This document shows positions 1 through 8,361 of a DNA stretch of 64,000 bases, piece after piece. How positions within the stretch are numbered: the first letter of the stretch is position 1; each line of letters begins with the position of its first letter. The translations under genes and the position numbers were made by a program. This DNA comes from MADRE3 sp963718195 (GTDB lineage Bacteria > Desulfobacterota > Desulfobulbia > Desulfobulbales > Desulfocapsaceae), in contig CAVQYQ010000009.1 of the NCBI GenBank assembly GCA_963718195.1, positions 186,001 to 250,000 on the forward strand, in the 5' to 3' direction. Below the pieces are notes generated by a model, which was not told the origin of the DNA, made no database searches, and saw only the letters and a program-made list of their open reading frames with translations.

Positions 1-401
1 TGAACAAGTTCATACCCGACACCACCGGTCAGGACCCACGACTGAATATCAAGATCGATAGACCGGGCACCGAGTAGCAAAGGTTTGTCGGCACTTCCGC
101 CAATATCCATGTAGATGACATCGGCAAGGACTGACCACTTGCCATACTTCCCCTCGTAGCCGCCCATAAAAATCATCTTCAGGTTATCGATGATTTCCGA
201 AGCGTCAACTGAGATATCAGGGCCCGATCTATTTGGAAGATTAGTGCTACCGTCTACACCAGCGTACCATCCATAGATATATATTTCGTTTTGCCAACTA
301 TCTGCTGCCTGCGCCGAAGAAATGGTGCACAAGCACAAGGTAAGCAGGACGATGATTCCTCTTGTCAGATTTTTTGTTACAACTGGTATTCGTTCTTTCA
401 T
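1..401 (-). CDS. Outer-membrane beta-barrel-like protein, 3' end beyond the window
   Basis: The first 133 residues of a minus-strand gene are visible; the remainder lies left of base 1. The protein opens with a basic stretch, a hydrophobic core and an AQA-A signal-peptidase-I-like site (about residues 1-31). It continues with alternating polar and aromatic strands (EIYIYGWYAG, MIFMGGYEGKYG, WSVLADVIYMDIGG) typical of outer-membrane beta-barrels with short hairpins. I infer export to the outer membrane; no specific family can be assigned from the fragment. It is last in a same-strand set of envelope genes reaching back to the transaldolase-like gene at 3838. The ATG follows a purine-rich GAGAGATAAG stretch. 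Confidence 0.7.
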   Translation of the reverse strand, partial: MKERIPVVTKNLTRGIIVLLTLCLCTISSAQAADSWQNEIYIYGWYAGVDGSTNLPNRSGPDISVDASEIIDNLKMIFMGGYEGKYGKWSVLADVIYMDIGGSADKPLLLGARSIDLDIQSWVLTGGVGYELV

Positions 402-469
402 TCTTATCTCTCGTTGTCTGCTAGAAATTTACCTGCATGCGGTGAATATGGCGTGGTGACACGATACAT

Positions 470-703
470 TTATCGCCTGCCAACCCTGTTAACCGGGCCG
501 CCCCTGTTGCCGACCCTGTTAACTCCAACCGGGGACCGCCTGGCCACACCAGCATAACTTACCGGTGTGGCTGGTCTTCCCACGATAGCTTCTGCGGTAG
601 AGAACAGCTCTTTTTCAAAAAGTGTGGTGAACTCTACGTTCAAGCTCAACCCGAATGCCACCAGGATCAACAGAAGTATATATTTTTTCTTAATCTTTTT
701 CAT
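470..703 (-). CDS. Small basic secreted protein (77 aa)
   Basis: Lysine-rich start (MKKIKKKY), one hydrophobic helix (about residues 8-22) and an AEA cleavage-like site near residue 39. After that comes a short mature region rich in Gly, Arg, Val and Asn with an imperfect internal repeat (VNRVGNRGG / VNRVGRR). I chose the ATG at 703 over one four codons upstream because GAGGA sits five bases before it. The ribosome-binding site overlaps the stop of the upstream DUF2092 gene, suggesting translational coupling. The AEA-I-x-G join resembles that of the broken gene at 1518-1946, so both may belong to one family of tiny envelope proteins. Function unknown. Confidence 0.6.
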   Translation of the reverse strand: MKKIKKKYILLLILVAFGLSLNVEFTTLFEKELFSTAEAIVGRPATPVSYAGVARRSPVGVNRVGNRGGPVNRVGRR

Positions 704-711
704 TGTGTTCC

Positions 712-1491
712 TCATTCAGTTGTGTCGGGGGGCAGTTCATCGAACCGTATAAGAGCGTCATGGCCCAGTTCCTGCGCCCCGGCTGGTGGTGTGAAAACAA
801 ACGAATCCTGGTTCGGTGTAATGTTTGCGTTCCAGCTCTTGACATGGAGCGTATACTGAGGAGCGCTGTTCATGGTCTTGCTGGTGACCACCATTTTACA
901 GGGAATGGGGTTGTCGCCTGTTTCTACCCAGATCTGCCAGTCCGTATCAAAATTACGAAAGGCGAGGTGCTCACATTCGCGTCCACCAATAAAACCCCGA
1001 CCGATATATTTGGCCTCCAGGGCCTCTGCTATCAGCACTTCATAAACATTTGACAGGAGCAAGTCGCCTCCCGGCAGGGCGACACCATCTCCTTCTCTGA
1101 GTGATTCGAGCAATTGGTCGATGCTGCCTGGTGCATCGAACTGCACATAACCGTTTTCCTGTTTTTCGTAGACAGTTACTGTTTTACCATCGAAAAAGAG
1201 AGATACATCGGCATGACTGCTCAGCCGGTGAGCGTATAGCTTGTCCGGGCGGCTCAGCAATGCTGATCCGGAGTTGGTAAACTGCAGTTTTTCAAGTTGT
1301 GGGGTGATAACTTCGATGTCACTGTCAAAGGTGAGTTCAATTGATGAATGACTGGTTATGTATTCTGACATTTCTTTCAGGATTGATTTTGCTGCATTTT
1401 CTTCCTGTGCAAGTCCGATTGCCGGAACAAAAATAATAGCCAGCAAAAATATAAAACTATAATATATGTACCATATTCTTATTGTTTTCAT
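712..1491 (-). CDS. DUF2092-type periplasmic protein (LolA-like fold), copy 1
   Basis: A 259-residue protein with an N-terminal signal sequence ending in GLAQ-EE and then a predicted half-barrel resembling DUF2092/LolA-type proteins: repeated strands such as LYAHRLSSHADVSLFFDGKT and VYEKQENGYVQF, and the 'GRGFIGGRECEHLAFR' segment that is characteristic of this group. Such proteins are periplasmic and are thought to bind lipid or envelope components, but their role is not established. The frame is open further upstream, but the ATG at 1491 has a good AAAGGG site and is followed directly by the signal peptide, so the Pro/Gln-rich extension is rejected. It is a paralogue of the protein at 1970-2713. 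Confidence 0.8.
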   Translation of the reverse strand: MKTIRIWYIYYSFIFLLAIIFVPAIGLAQEENAAKSILKEMSEYITSHSSIELTFDSDIEVITPQLEKLQFTNSGSALLSRPDKLYAHRLSSHADVSLFFDGKTVTVYEKQENGYVQFDAPGSIDQLLESLREGDGVALPGGDLLLSNVYEVLIAEALEAKYIGRGFIGGRECEHLAFRNFDTDWQIWVETGDNPIPCKMVVTSKTMNSAPQYTLHVKSWNANITPNQDSFVFTPPAGAQELGHDALIRFDELPPDTTE

Positions 1492-1517
1492 AAAACCCTT
1501 TCCCCGTGTGGAATTTT

Positions 1518-1946
1518 TCACAATGGTTTTTCCGAGACGACATAGACGAGGTTGTTGCCCTGGAACGCCGTCCTGTAGAAACTGCCAGCACACTCCTGAT
1601 ATTTTACGTTGCCAACCGTAACCGGGGTGCACCCTGCCTGGTAGGGTAGTCAACGACGGTCCCGATCGGCACGGCTGAAACTGGCTGAGGGGCGGAGCAG
1701 GTTGCTGGGAGGAGCGCCGGTTGCTCGGGGGCGGCGGCCGCTTGTTGGCTTGCTGCAGCTGCTGCTGTAGCCGTAGCTGCACCGGCGGAATAGGCAACCA
1801 CAGCAGTTCGACGAGCGGTTCTGCGGCGGACGCCAAAAATCGCCTCTGCATCAGGTACCAGCTCTACCGGCAGAATCGGGATGTCGACAACAGTCGATAA
1901 AGCAAGTAATATCGCGAATGCCGATATTCTTCAGTATCGTAATCAT
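1518..1946 (-). pseudogene. Frameshifted small secreted protein (DUF6515-like C-terminus)
   Basis: Three reading frames together spell one plausible protein. It has an ATG at 1946 with a GGAG site, a signal peptide ending AEA-IFG, an Ala/Gln-rich linker, and a C-terminal domain reading LPAGCTPVTVGNVKYQEC followed by AGSFYRTAFQGNNLVYVV. The last part matches the small 'LPxGC-V-Y-C-YR-VVYVV' domain of DUF6515-type exported proteins. Frame changes are needed near 1917-1922 (extra G in ATCGGCATTC) and twice within about ten bases near 1630-1640 (extra C in TACCCTACC, extra G in AGGCAGG). All three are single-base insertions in short G/C runs. Either the gene is decaying or the sequence has errors. 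Neighbours on both sides are intact DUF2092-type genes. Confidence 0.6.
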
Positions 1947-1969
1947 CTGATTTCTCCTTGATAATTGAT

Positions 1970-2713
1970 TCAGAACGTTATGAATTCAATCGACTGAGCC
2001 CCTTCAGGTTGAACGAAGGAGAATTGGGAATCGTCTATAATCGGGTCTATGTCCCAATCGTTCATCCGGGTGGTTATACTCAATCGAGTCGGGGTTGCTG
2101 TATCTGTGACAACATATTTGAGCGGCAGTGGTTTGTCTCCCTCGCTGACCCATACCTGGAAATCAACGCCGGGACGACTGAAAAGCAGGTGGTCACATCT
2201 GACTCCACTGAGATATGTCGTTCCAACTTGTTGTGCAAGCGACACATCCTGCATTAAAAGTTGATAAGCGTCATCGAGAATCAGATCTGATATCGGCAGG
2301 CCCAACCCGAGTGATTCATAGAGGAATTTGAACAGCCCATAGAAGGAATCTGGCGCCTCGACCGTTGAATAGACATTAGAACTCGGATTGAACAAAGTCA
2401 CGTTCTTGCCGTCGTAGTAGAAAATCTGATCTATTTCGGCTCCTCTACGCTCCGAGCGAATTTTGTTCGGCCGGCTGATGATCACCTTTGCGAAGACATC
2501 AAGATCAATTCTGTGGCCAGAGGAAATCAGGTCTTCAAGGGTGTTCTGCGTATGTACACTGAACTGTTCCAGGCTGCCAAGATAATCGGTCATTCGCTTA
2601 ATAATTTCAGTTGCGGCAGGATCAATCGGCGGGCTTGCTGCCCTGGATTCCAGGGGGGACAGACCCAGAACCAGCAGGATTGGAACAATTAGGATGTGTA
2701 GAGATAATCTCAT
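1970..2713 (-). CDS. DUF2092-type periplasmic protein (LolA-like fold), copy 2
   Basis: A 247-residue exported protein: signal peptide to about residue 25 (LESRA-AS), then the same domain as the gene at 712-1491. Equivalent segments are SRPNKIRSERRGAEIDQIFYY, FYYDGKNVTLFNPSSNVYST, GVRCDHLLFSRPGVDFQVWV and the C-terminal 'FSFVQPEGAQSIEF'. The two paralogues flank a broken small secreted gene, so this is a duplicated pair within one operon. The gap to the upstream transaldolase-like gene is only 12 bases, so cotranscription is likely. I infer a periplasmic lipid- or envelope-related role from the fold; there is no direct functional evidence. Confidence 0.8.
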   Translation of the reverse strand: MRLSLHILIVPILLVLGLSPLESRAASPPIDPAATEIIKRMTDYLGSLEQFSVHTQNTLEDLISSGHRIDLDVFAKVIISRPNKIRSERRGAEIDQIFYYDGKNVTLFNPSSNVYSTVEAPDSFYGLFKFLYESLGLGLPISDLILDDAYQLLMQDVSLAQQVGTTYLSGVRCDHLLFSRPGVDFQVWVSEGDKPLPLKYVVTDTATPTRLSITTRMNDWDIDPIIDDSQFSFVQPEGAQSIEFITF

Positions 2714-2725
2714 AGCTATTCTCCT

Positions 2726-3838
2726 TCAGTAATTATGTTTAATTCTTACAAGAGCGGCACTTCTATGCGCGAGCATATCAAGCATCATTATCCACGTTTT
2801 TACCTGGCGTTCAACCAACTCTTTCTGGAGACTGACTGACAGAGACTCGACATTGACTTTGTTCTTCTCCACGCCGGTATGCCTCTCTCCGGTATCATTA
2901 CTGTTTGTCGATATTGCAACCAGACTGTATTGGCCATTGAGAAGTTTGCCCAGAGAAGATGCCGACAGAGAGGTTACGGTGTGAGGGGCGAAGAAAAGGT
3001 CGGCTCTGTCGTACACAGGATCTGTTGCTGGTTCATCTACCGAGTTTACCCATATCAGACGTAAGAATCGGGCACCGGCCTTGTCGGTCCGTCTCCATCT
3101 CTGGGACGCCTGCAGTCGGCGCATTGCTTTGTAAATCTTTGCTGCTTCAGCAAGACTTACCGCGACCGCTGTCTCCCTGGTCATATCCTCTGATAGTGCG
3201 TCGGATAGTTGAGAGACTGAAATGGAAATAAAGACAGTTACATTAGGATTACGTCCTTTTTTAATACGTTCTTCGATTGCACGAACATATGCTTCAGCAA
3301 CAGTCATGAATTGGTCGTTCGAGCAGATCAGTGATATATTGATTGGAATTCCTGCGGTTACGAGTTCCTTGATGAGCTCATGATATTCTGGTAGACCAGG
3401 GATGGAAATAAGTATATTCGGGCGGCTGAGCCTTGCATACAATGCGATAGTCGATTTTTTCAGCCCTTCCGGTTCAGCCAGATTCAGTGGAGAGGCGGGA
3501 AGTGCGACCCAACCGTCCTTTCCGCCGGAGCTGTCAAAGATACCCCTTACTAGGTCAGCAGCAGCGCATGCGTCCTCTATGATCAAGTCTACAGCCAAAG
3601 TCTCACCACAGAGACCATCCTCGATTTTAGCGGAGATTTCCCTGTCGTATACCTCACCTCTGGACAGTGTCATCAATAGGGCATGTGGGGTAAGTGAAAG
3701 GCCAGTTATCGAGCGGTCCTCGACCTGGTTTAAAAAAGGTCTTCCAGAGATGGCTAGGCGTTCAATGTGATCCAGCCATAGATGTTGACCGGCAGTCTGG
3801 AAACCCAAATCCGTTTTAGATGTGTCCTGCAAGGCCAT
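2726..3838 (-). CDS. Transaldolase-fold protein without the catalytic lysine
   Basis: A 370-residue protein whose segment order follows bacterial transaldolase: N-terminal 'QHLWLDHIER', 'ITGLSLTPHALL' (in place of TGVTSNPxIF), 'LAVDLIIEDACAAAD', 'DGWVALPASPLNLAE', 'NILISIPGLPEYHELIKEL', 'GIPINISLICSNDQF' and 'VAEAYVRAIEERIKKG'. In real transaldolases the fourth strand reads MIKVPAT and its lysine forms the Schiff base; here that position is Ser145. The conserved Asn of SNP and the Arg of FVSR are also changed. It should therefore not be an active transaldolase and may be a binding or regulatory pseudoenzyme. It leads an envelope operon and follows a sigma54 promoter at 3926-3941. Confidence 0.75.
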   Translation of the reverse strand: MALQDTSKTDLGFQTAGQHLWLDHIERLAISGRPFLNQVEDRSITGLSLTPHALLMTLSRGEVYDREISAKIEDGLCGETLAVDLIIEDACAAADLVRGIFDSSGGKDGWVALPASPLNLAEPEGLKKSTIALYARLSRPNILISIPGLPEYHELIKELVTAGIPINISLICSNDQFMTVAEAYVRAIEERIKKGRNPNVTVFISISVSQLSDALSEDMTRETAVAVSLAEAAKIYKAMRRLQASQRWRRTDKAGARFLRLIWVNSVDEPATDPVYDRADLFFAPHTVTSLSASSLGKLLNGQYSLVAISTNSNDTGERHTGVEKNKVNVESLSVSLQKELVERQVKTWIMMLDMLAHRSAALVRIKHNY

Positions 3839-3925
3839 CGATACTTACCTGGTGGAAGGATTATAACGATTTCGATTAAAACTGTTTTTGGACTGATTGT
3901 TCAGAGTTCTCCCAGAAGTTTGTAC

Positions 3926-3941
3926 AGCAAATATCGGGCCA
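3926..3941 (-). promoter_or_regulatory. Sigma54 (-24/-12) promoter for the transaldolase-like operon
   Basis: On the minus strand the sequence TGGCCCGATATTTGCT matches the RpoN consensus TGGCACG-N4-TTGCA/T, with the GG and GC doublets exactly ten bases apart. It lies about 88 bases upstream of the ATG at 3838, in the gap after a sigma54-dependent activator gene on the same strand. The match is strong and the context fitting; actual use is inferred. Confidence 0.7.
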
Positions 3942-4073
3942 TCTTCAATCATATGGAACAATGTGCATATGTGGTTAAAAATGTGAGGTTTCCAGATTGG
4001 TATGCTCGTCAGAACGGTCAAGGGAAAGATATCATCCCACGAATATTCGCGGATCTGCGAAATACCGAGGGTG

Positions 4074-6043
4074 TCAGGAGGGTCTTTTGATCTTCAACTT
4101 CTTTAGCTTTGAACGTAAGGTACTCGGATGGATATTGAGAAGTGAGGCGGCGCCACCCGGTCCTTCTATTTTCCAGTGTGTCAAACTGAGAACATTTTTA
4201 ATATGATCGTGCTCAAGAGATGAGAGATCTTTGATAAAACGATGTTTCGAATCATTTTTACCGGGGAGAAGCTGCTCCCCGATAACCAGGCTGTTGCCTG
4301 GGCTGATTATGATACTTCTTTCTATCAGGTGTTCAAGTTCTCTTACATTACCGGGCCACGAGTAATTCTGCAGTTTATCCAGGGATCGTTTGGGAATCGA
4401 TTTGATCTTTTTCCCCATTTTGCGTGAGTATTTTTCAATAAAATGCTGGGCAAGGAGGACGATATCACCTCTTCGTTGTCGAAGTGGCGGTATGGTGATG
4501 GGAAATACTTTGAGCCGATAGTAGAGATCTTCACGAAAACGTCCTTTCCTGACATCTTCTTTCAGATCACGAGCCGTTGCCGCGATCACCCTGACATCGA
4601 CTTTGATCGGATTAGGGCTGCCCAGACGTTCAAACTTACCGTCCTGGAGTACGCTCAGGAGTTTGACCTGCATGTCGAGGCTCATTTCACCGATTTCATC
4701 GAGAAAGATTGTTCCGTGGTTGGCAACCTCAAAGCGTCCTGCCTGCATGGTATGAGCACCGGTAAAAGCTCCTTTTTCGCGACCGAACAACTCGCTTTCA
4801 AAAAGATCATGGGGCAGGGCGGAACAGTTGACGGTTACAAATGGTTTGGATCGACGCTCACTCATCATGTGTATGGTCTGAGCAACAATACCTTTGCCCG
4901 TTCCCGTTTCACCTAAAAGCAATACCGTTGCAGGGGTAGAAGCGACCTGCCTGGCGGAGCGAAGCACAGCTCTGAATGCTTTGCTCTGGCCAATGATATG
5001 TTCAAAACCCTGTTCAGTCTTGAGATCTTCCCGCAGGAGGCAATTTTCCTGTTCAAGCTGCTGTTTGAGCTGTTCTATTTCCGCCAGTTTGATTTTCAAC
5101 TGTTCTTCTAAATTCTTGCGCTCACTGATATCGATGGAAATGCCGAACATACGTGTTGTGTTGCCATCGCCGCTATAATAGGGCCGACCTCTCGAACAGA
5201 TCCAGGTCGGTTGGTCTTTATCGCTGATGATGCGATATTCAACTAGCAGTTTTTGTCGATTTTCTATAGAAGTTGAAAAGTTTTGTCTGACCGATGTGAG
5301 ATCTTCAGGGTGCACTGACTGCTCAAAACGTTCCATGGTGACAACTTCATCAGGATTATACCCAAAGATCTCACATGCTTTGTCTGTCGCCCAGAATATT
5401 CCGGTTGAACAATCGAGTTCCCAGATCCCGGCTTCAGCTGATTCAGCTGCCAGCGAAAGCCTTGCTTCACTTTCGATCAGTTTTTTTTCAGAGTGCTGTC
5501 GAAGAAGAGCGTTGGTGAATATTTCCGCCACAAGTTTGAGACGCCCCACTTCATTCTCGACTCCAGGAACAATGCTTGTGAAGTGTGTCAAACGTGAGGA
5601 CACCAAGAATCGGCTCATCACCGGCAATAAGGGGTATAACAACCGATGATTTGACCCCGAAAGAAAGTCGTGCTTCTTGGTCAAGACAAGCCTCTTCCGG
5701 CAAATCGTCTTTGGAGATTGCAAGGGTTTTTCCCGCAAGCATCTGCTTGTAGACTCCACGGAAAAGTCTGTGAAGCATCTATGTCAACCGGGTGTTCAGG
5801 GCCCTCCGCTGGGCTGTAGAGATGCGTTACCGTCAATATGTGTGAGTTTTTGTCTGACCACTGCCACAGGGCAGAAAGATCAAAGTCGAGACACTGACAG
5901 ATGCGGCGCTGCGTATTCTCGATAACCGCGTCAATTCTGTTGACGGGAAGATTGATAAAGAGCGCTGAAATATCCAGGAGCAGTTCCTCAAAGTTTGTTT
6001 TCTGCTCCAGGGATCGGTTCAGATCAGCGTTTGATATGGTCAT
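4074..6043 (-). pseudogene. Sigma54-dependent GAF-PAS-AAA+-HTH activator, two frameshifts
   Basis: Reading through two frame changes gives one activator of about 655 residues. It comprises an N-terminal GAF domain (FDLSALWQW, then VKSSVVIPLIAGDEPILGV), a PAS domain with PAC segment (SLAAESAEAGIWELDC to MFGISIDISERKNL), a short coiled coil, an AAA+ domain with Walker A GETGTGKG, the sigma54-contact loop GAFTGA and Walker B TIFLDEIGE, and a Fis-type HTH ending in LNIHPSTLRSKLKKL. Single extra bases are needed near 5754-5758 and 5557-5562 to join the GAF parts. The PAS-AAA-HTH part alone is an intact frame from 5551 down. If the shifts are real, only a shortened, sensor-less activator could be made. 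It probably controls the sigma54 promoter just downstream. Confidence 0.75.
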
Positions 6044-6229
6044 TCCTTAATTCGATTACTGGTAATGGTGTATTTTTAGGGATTTACGTACTGATAAAAG
6101 GTAATGCCTTCCTCAGGCTGCAGCTGAATAACTATTTACATAAAAGCGAACTGAGTTCAAGGTCAAAATGCTTGTCGCATTTTTCGGGAGCAGGGCTCAA
6201 ACAATGGCCAGAAAAATTTTGCATGATTA

Positions 6230-7141
6230 TTAACGACTTCTTAACAATACAGCGTCCTGGAGCTTGTTGATTCCGCCTTCAAAATGGTCTAAGATGTCGA
6301 AATGCTCACCCCACTCCTGACGTACCTGCTCGGTGGTCTGGATTGCTGTCTGATAGAAGTCCGGCAAACCATCGAGCTTCCATTTGCCCGTGACACCGGT
6401 GAGATAGAGAAATCCTTTTTCCTTCAGCTCTTCTCTTTTTTGTGCTCCTAGATTGATATGACGGACATAGGCTGCACCATGGACCGTCAGCAAGAGTATA
6501 CCGCCTGGCCGGATGAGGCGGTCAAGTTCTTTCAGCCAGAGCGTTTGGAGGTCTCTGTCAAGGTGAGTGAACACCGAGATACCGTAGATAAAGTCAAAGC
6601 TGTTATCTGCCAGGTCTGTCGGGGGACGAGATGGGGTCAATTTCCAGGTGACTCCGCTGATATTGGTTTTGCACCAGTCAACCAGCTCCTGGTTAATGTC
6701 TATTCCGGTGAATTTTTTCCCCCTATCCTCTGCAAGAAAACAACGGATAACCCGAGCACTGCCGCAGCCAAAATCGAGAATGTCAGTAAATGAGGACCAT
6801 TGCACCCCGACATGCTCGGTACACGTTTGTATATCTCTTGCCACCTGTCGGCCGACATTGAGAAATGCTTTCTGACTCAAGTCGCCGTGTACCCGGTAAC
6901 GAAGTTCTGCAGGAGGAATTGGAACTCCCGAATCATCAACAGGATGACCACCTTCTCTTCTGTCAATTTGTCTGATTTTTCTCTTGAAGTCCTGGTATCT
7001 TAGATATACGAGGAATTGGCCCAGCAACGGCGTTTTCCTGATGAGTTCTTTGATCATTGAGATGAGTGTTTTCCCTTTTGGAAACTGTGTAATGACAGAC
7101 AGAGATTGATCAAGGCTCGTAACATCATGATGACTCCGCAA
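6230..7141 (-). CDS. Class I SAM-dependent methyltransferase
   Basis: A Rossmann methyltransferase of up to 303 residues. Motif I is ILDFGCGSARVIR, motif II region FTGIDINQELVDWC, the post-I acidic loop follows, then DNSFDFIYGISVFTHL (motif IV region) and LIRPGGILLLTVHG (motif VI). The C-terminal part (FYQTAIQTTEQVRQEWGEHF) resembles sugar- or lipid-modifying methyltransferases, but the substrate cannot be named. The longest frame begins at a TTG (7141) without a clear ribosome-binding site; an in-frame ATG at 7057 is the alternative start. It is divergent from another methyltransferase gene (7368), and an acyltransferase lies beyond that. Together these suggest a small polysaccharide- or glycolipid-modification set. 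Confidence 0.75.
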   Translation of the reverse strand: MRSHHDVTSLDQSLSVITQFPKGKTLISMIKELIRKTPLLGQFLVYLRYQDFKRKIRQIDRREGGHPVDDSGVPIPPAELRYRVHGDLSQKAFLNVGRQVARDIQTCTEHVGVQWSSFTDILDFGCGSARVIRCFLAEDRGKKFTGIDINQELVDWCKTNISGVTWKLTPSRPPTDLADNSFDFIYGISVFTHLDRDLQTLWLKELDRLIRPGGILLLTVHGAAYVRHINLGAQKREELKEKGFLYLTGVTGKWKLDGLPDFYQTAIQTTEQVRQEWGEHFDILDHFEGGINKLQDAVLLRSR

Positions 7142-7367
7142 CCTTTGTTTTCGTTCTGTGCGACTCTATTCAATTTCTCTTTCAGGGTCAACCCCTTCTC
7201 TTCTCACTCTGTTTGTTTAGCAGCAATTTTAATACCTGATAGTTTTTTAAATCAATACTATTAGAGAACATGCCTGAGAGAAACAGTATTTACATGCGTA
7301 CAATACTCGTTTAGGTTACGCCCACATTGCTGGACTAGACCGAGTTTCATGACAGGAGGAACATTGT

Positions 7368-8198
7368 ATGGGCATCATAGGAGCTTTTGCAGAGTTCAGA
7401 AAAAAGCGCAAACAACAAAAGTACGAGAGAAACAAGTTAAAAAAGATAGCCTTATTCTCGAAAAAATATGGGGTAAAAGAACATGATGATTACATGTTTC
7501 AGAAGGACACAGAGCAAGACAACTACCTGAAAGTACTCAAACAAAAGATACGTGATCAACAGATATCCATGCTCGGTGAGCATAAGCTGGATACGCTTCG
7601 CTATTGTACTGAGGATTGCCTCAAGCAGGGCATCGACGGTGACATTATCGAGACCGGTGTCTGGCGTGGCGGCGCTACAATTTACCTGGCAGGCATCTTA
7701 AAGGCGCATGGCAACACCGATAAAAAAGTATTTGTAGCCGATTCCTTCGAGGGACTGCCGCCTCCGGATGCAGATAAGTGGCCTCTGGATAAAGGTGCCA
7801 AACATCATTATAGAAAAGACCTGGCAATAAGTCTGGAAGAGGTAAAGCAGAATTTTAAAAAATTTGATCTTCTTGGAGACAACATAGTATTTGTCAAGGG
7901 GTTCTTTGAAGACTCCCTGCGGACAGCCGATATCGGTAAGCTATCAATTTTACGATTGGATGGTGACATGTATGGGTCAACCATGACGGTTCTCGAGCAG
8001 CTCTATCACAAGCTGGAGATCGGAGGTTACCTGATACTTGATGACTGGTTATTGAGAGGCGCTCGAGAGGCATTACTGGATTTTCAACAGAAGGTCGGTA
8101 TAGAAGAAGCGTTTTACCAGGATTTTTCCGGAGTGTTCTTTCAAAAAACAAAGATAACAGCTCCTCCGGATCAGCAGCAAATGAATCAGACAATTTAA
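7368..8198 (+). CDS. TylF/macrocin-O-methyltransferase family protein
   Basis: A 276-residue protein with the TylF signature order: 'GDIIETGVWRGGATIYLAG' (SAM-binding motif I), 'KVFVADSFEGLPPPDADKW' (the DSFEGLP box typical of the family), 'NIVFVKGFFEDSL', 'LSILRLDGDMYGSTM' (metal-binding acidic LRLDGDMY) and 'GGYLILDDW'. Family members O-methylate sugars attached to macrolides or polysaccharides using Mg2+. Here the likely targets are surface glycans, given the neighbouring acyltransferase. The start follows an AGGAGG sequence eight bases upstream. The N-terminus is lysine-rich (residues 10-32), as in cytosolic or peripheral membrane members. Confidence 0.85.
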   Translation: MGIIGAFAEFRKKRKQQKYERNKLKKIALFSKKYGVKEHDDYMFQKDTEQDNYLKVLKQKIRDQQISMLGEHKLDTLRYCTEDCLKQGIDGDIIETGVWRGGATIYLAGILKAHGNTDKKVFVADSFEGLPPPDADKWPLDKGAKHHYRKDLAISLEEVKQNFKKFDLLGDNIVFVKGFFEDSLRTADIGKLSILRLDGDMYGSTMTVLEQLYHKLEIGGYLILDDWLLRGAREALLDFQQKVGIEEAFYQDFSGVFFQKTKITAPPDQQQMNQTI

Positions 8199-8264
8199 AA
8201 ATACAGCAAAAATCCCTGTCCTGCTGGCGCCAGATCCTGCTATCCTTCATCGGTATTTTCTGGC

Positions 8265-8282
8265 CCCTCGAAATATCGAGGG
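8265..8282. terminator. Short hairpin between convergent genes
   Basis: CCCTCGA and TCGAGGG form a perfect 7-bp stem around a four-base loop, in the 163-base gap between two converging genes. A run of T follows only about 25 bases later on the plus strand, so an intrinsic terminator is possible but not certain. Confidence 0.35.
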
Positions 8283-8361
8283 TTGGCTTCTGGAACCTCG
8301 ATGTGTCTGTTTTTTGATGTCTTCATTGAAGAAAACGTTTAAGTCGCAGGATTTCCAATCA

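Noticed and set aside
1492..1851. N-terminal Pro/Gln-rich extension of the DUF2092 gene ending at 712
   Set aside because: It is an out-of-frame reading of the broken secreted-protein gene. The ATG at 1491 has a ribosome-binding site and a signal peptide.
4074..6043. Selenocysteine or stop read-through in the sigma54 activator
   Set aside because: The continuing protein lies in a different frame, so read-through of TGA cannot join the parts.
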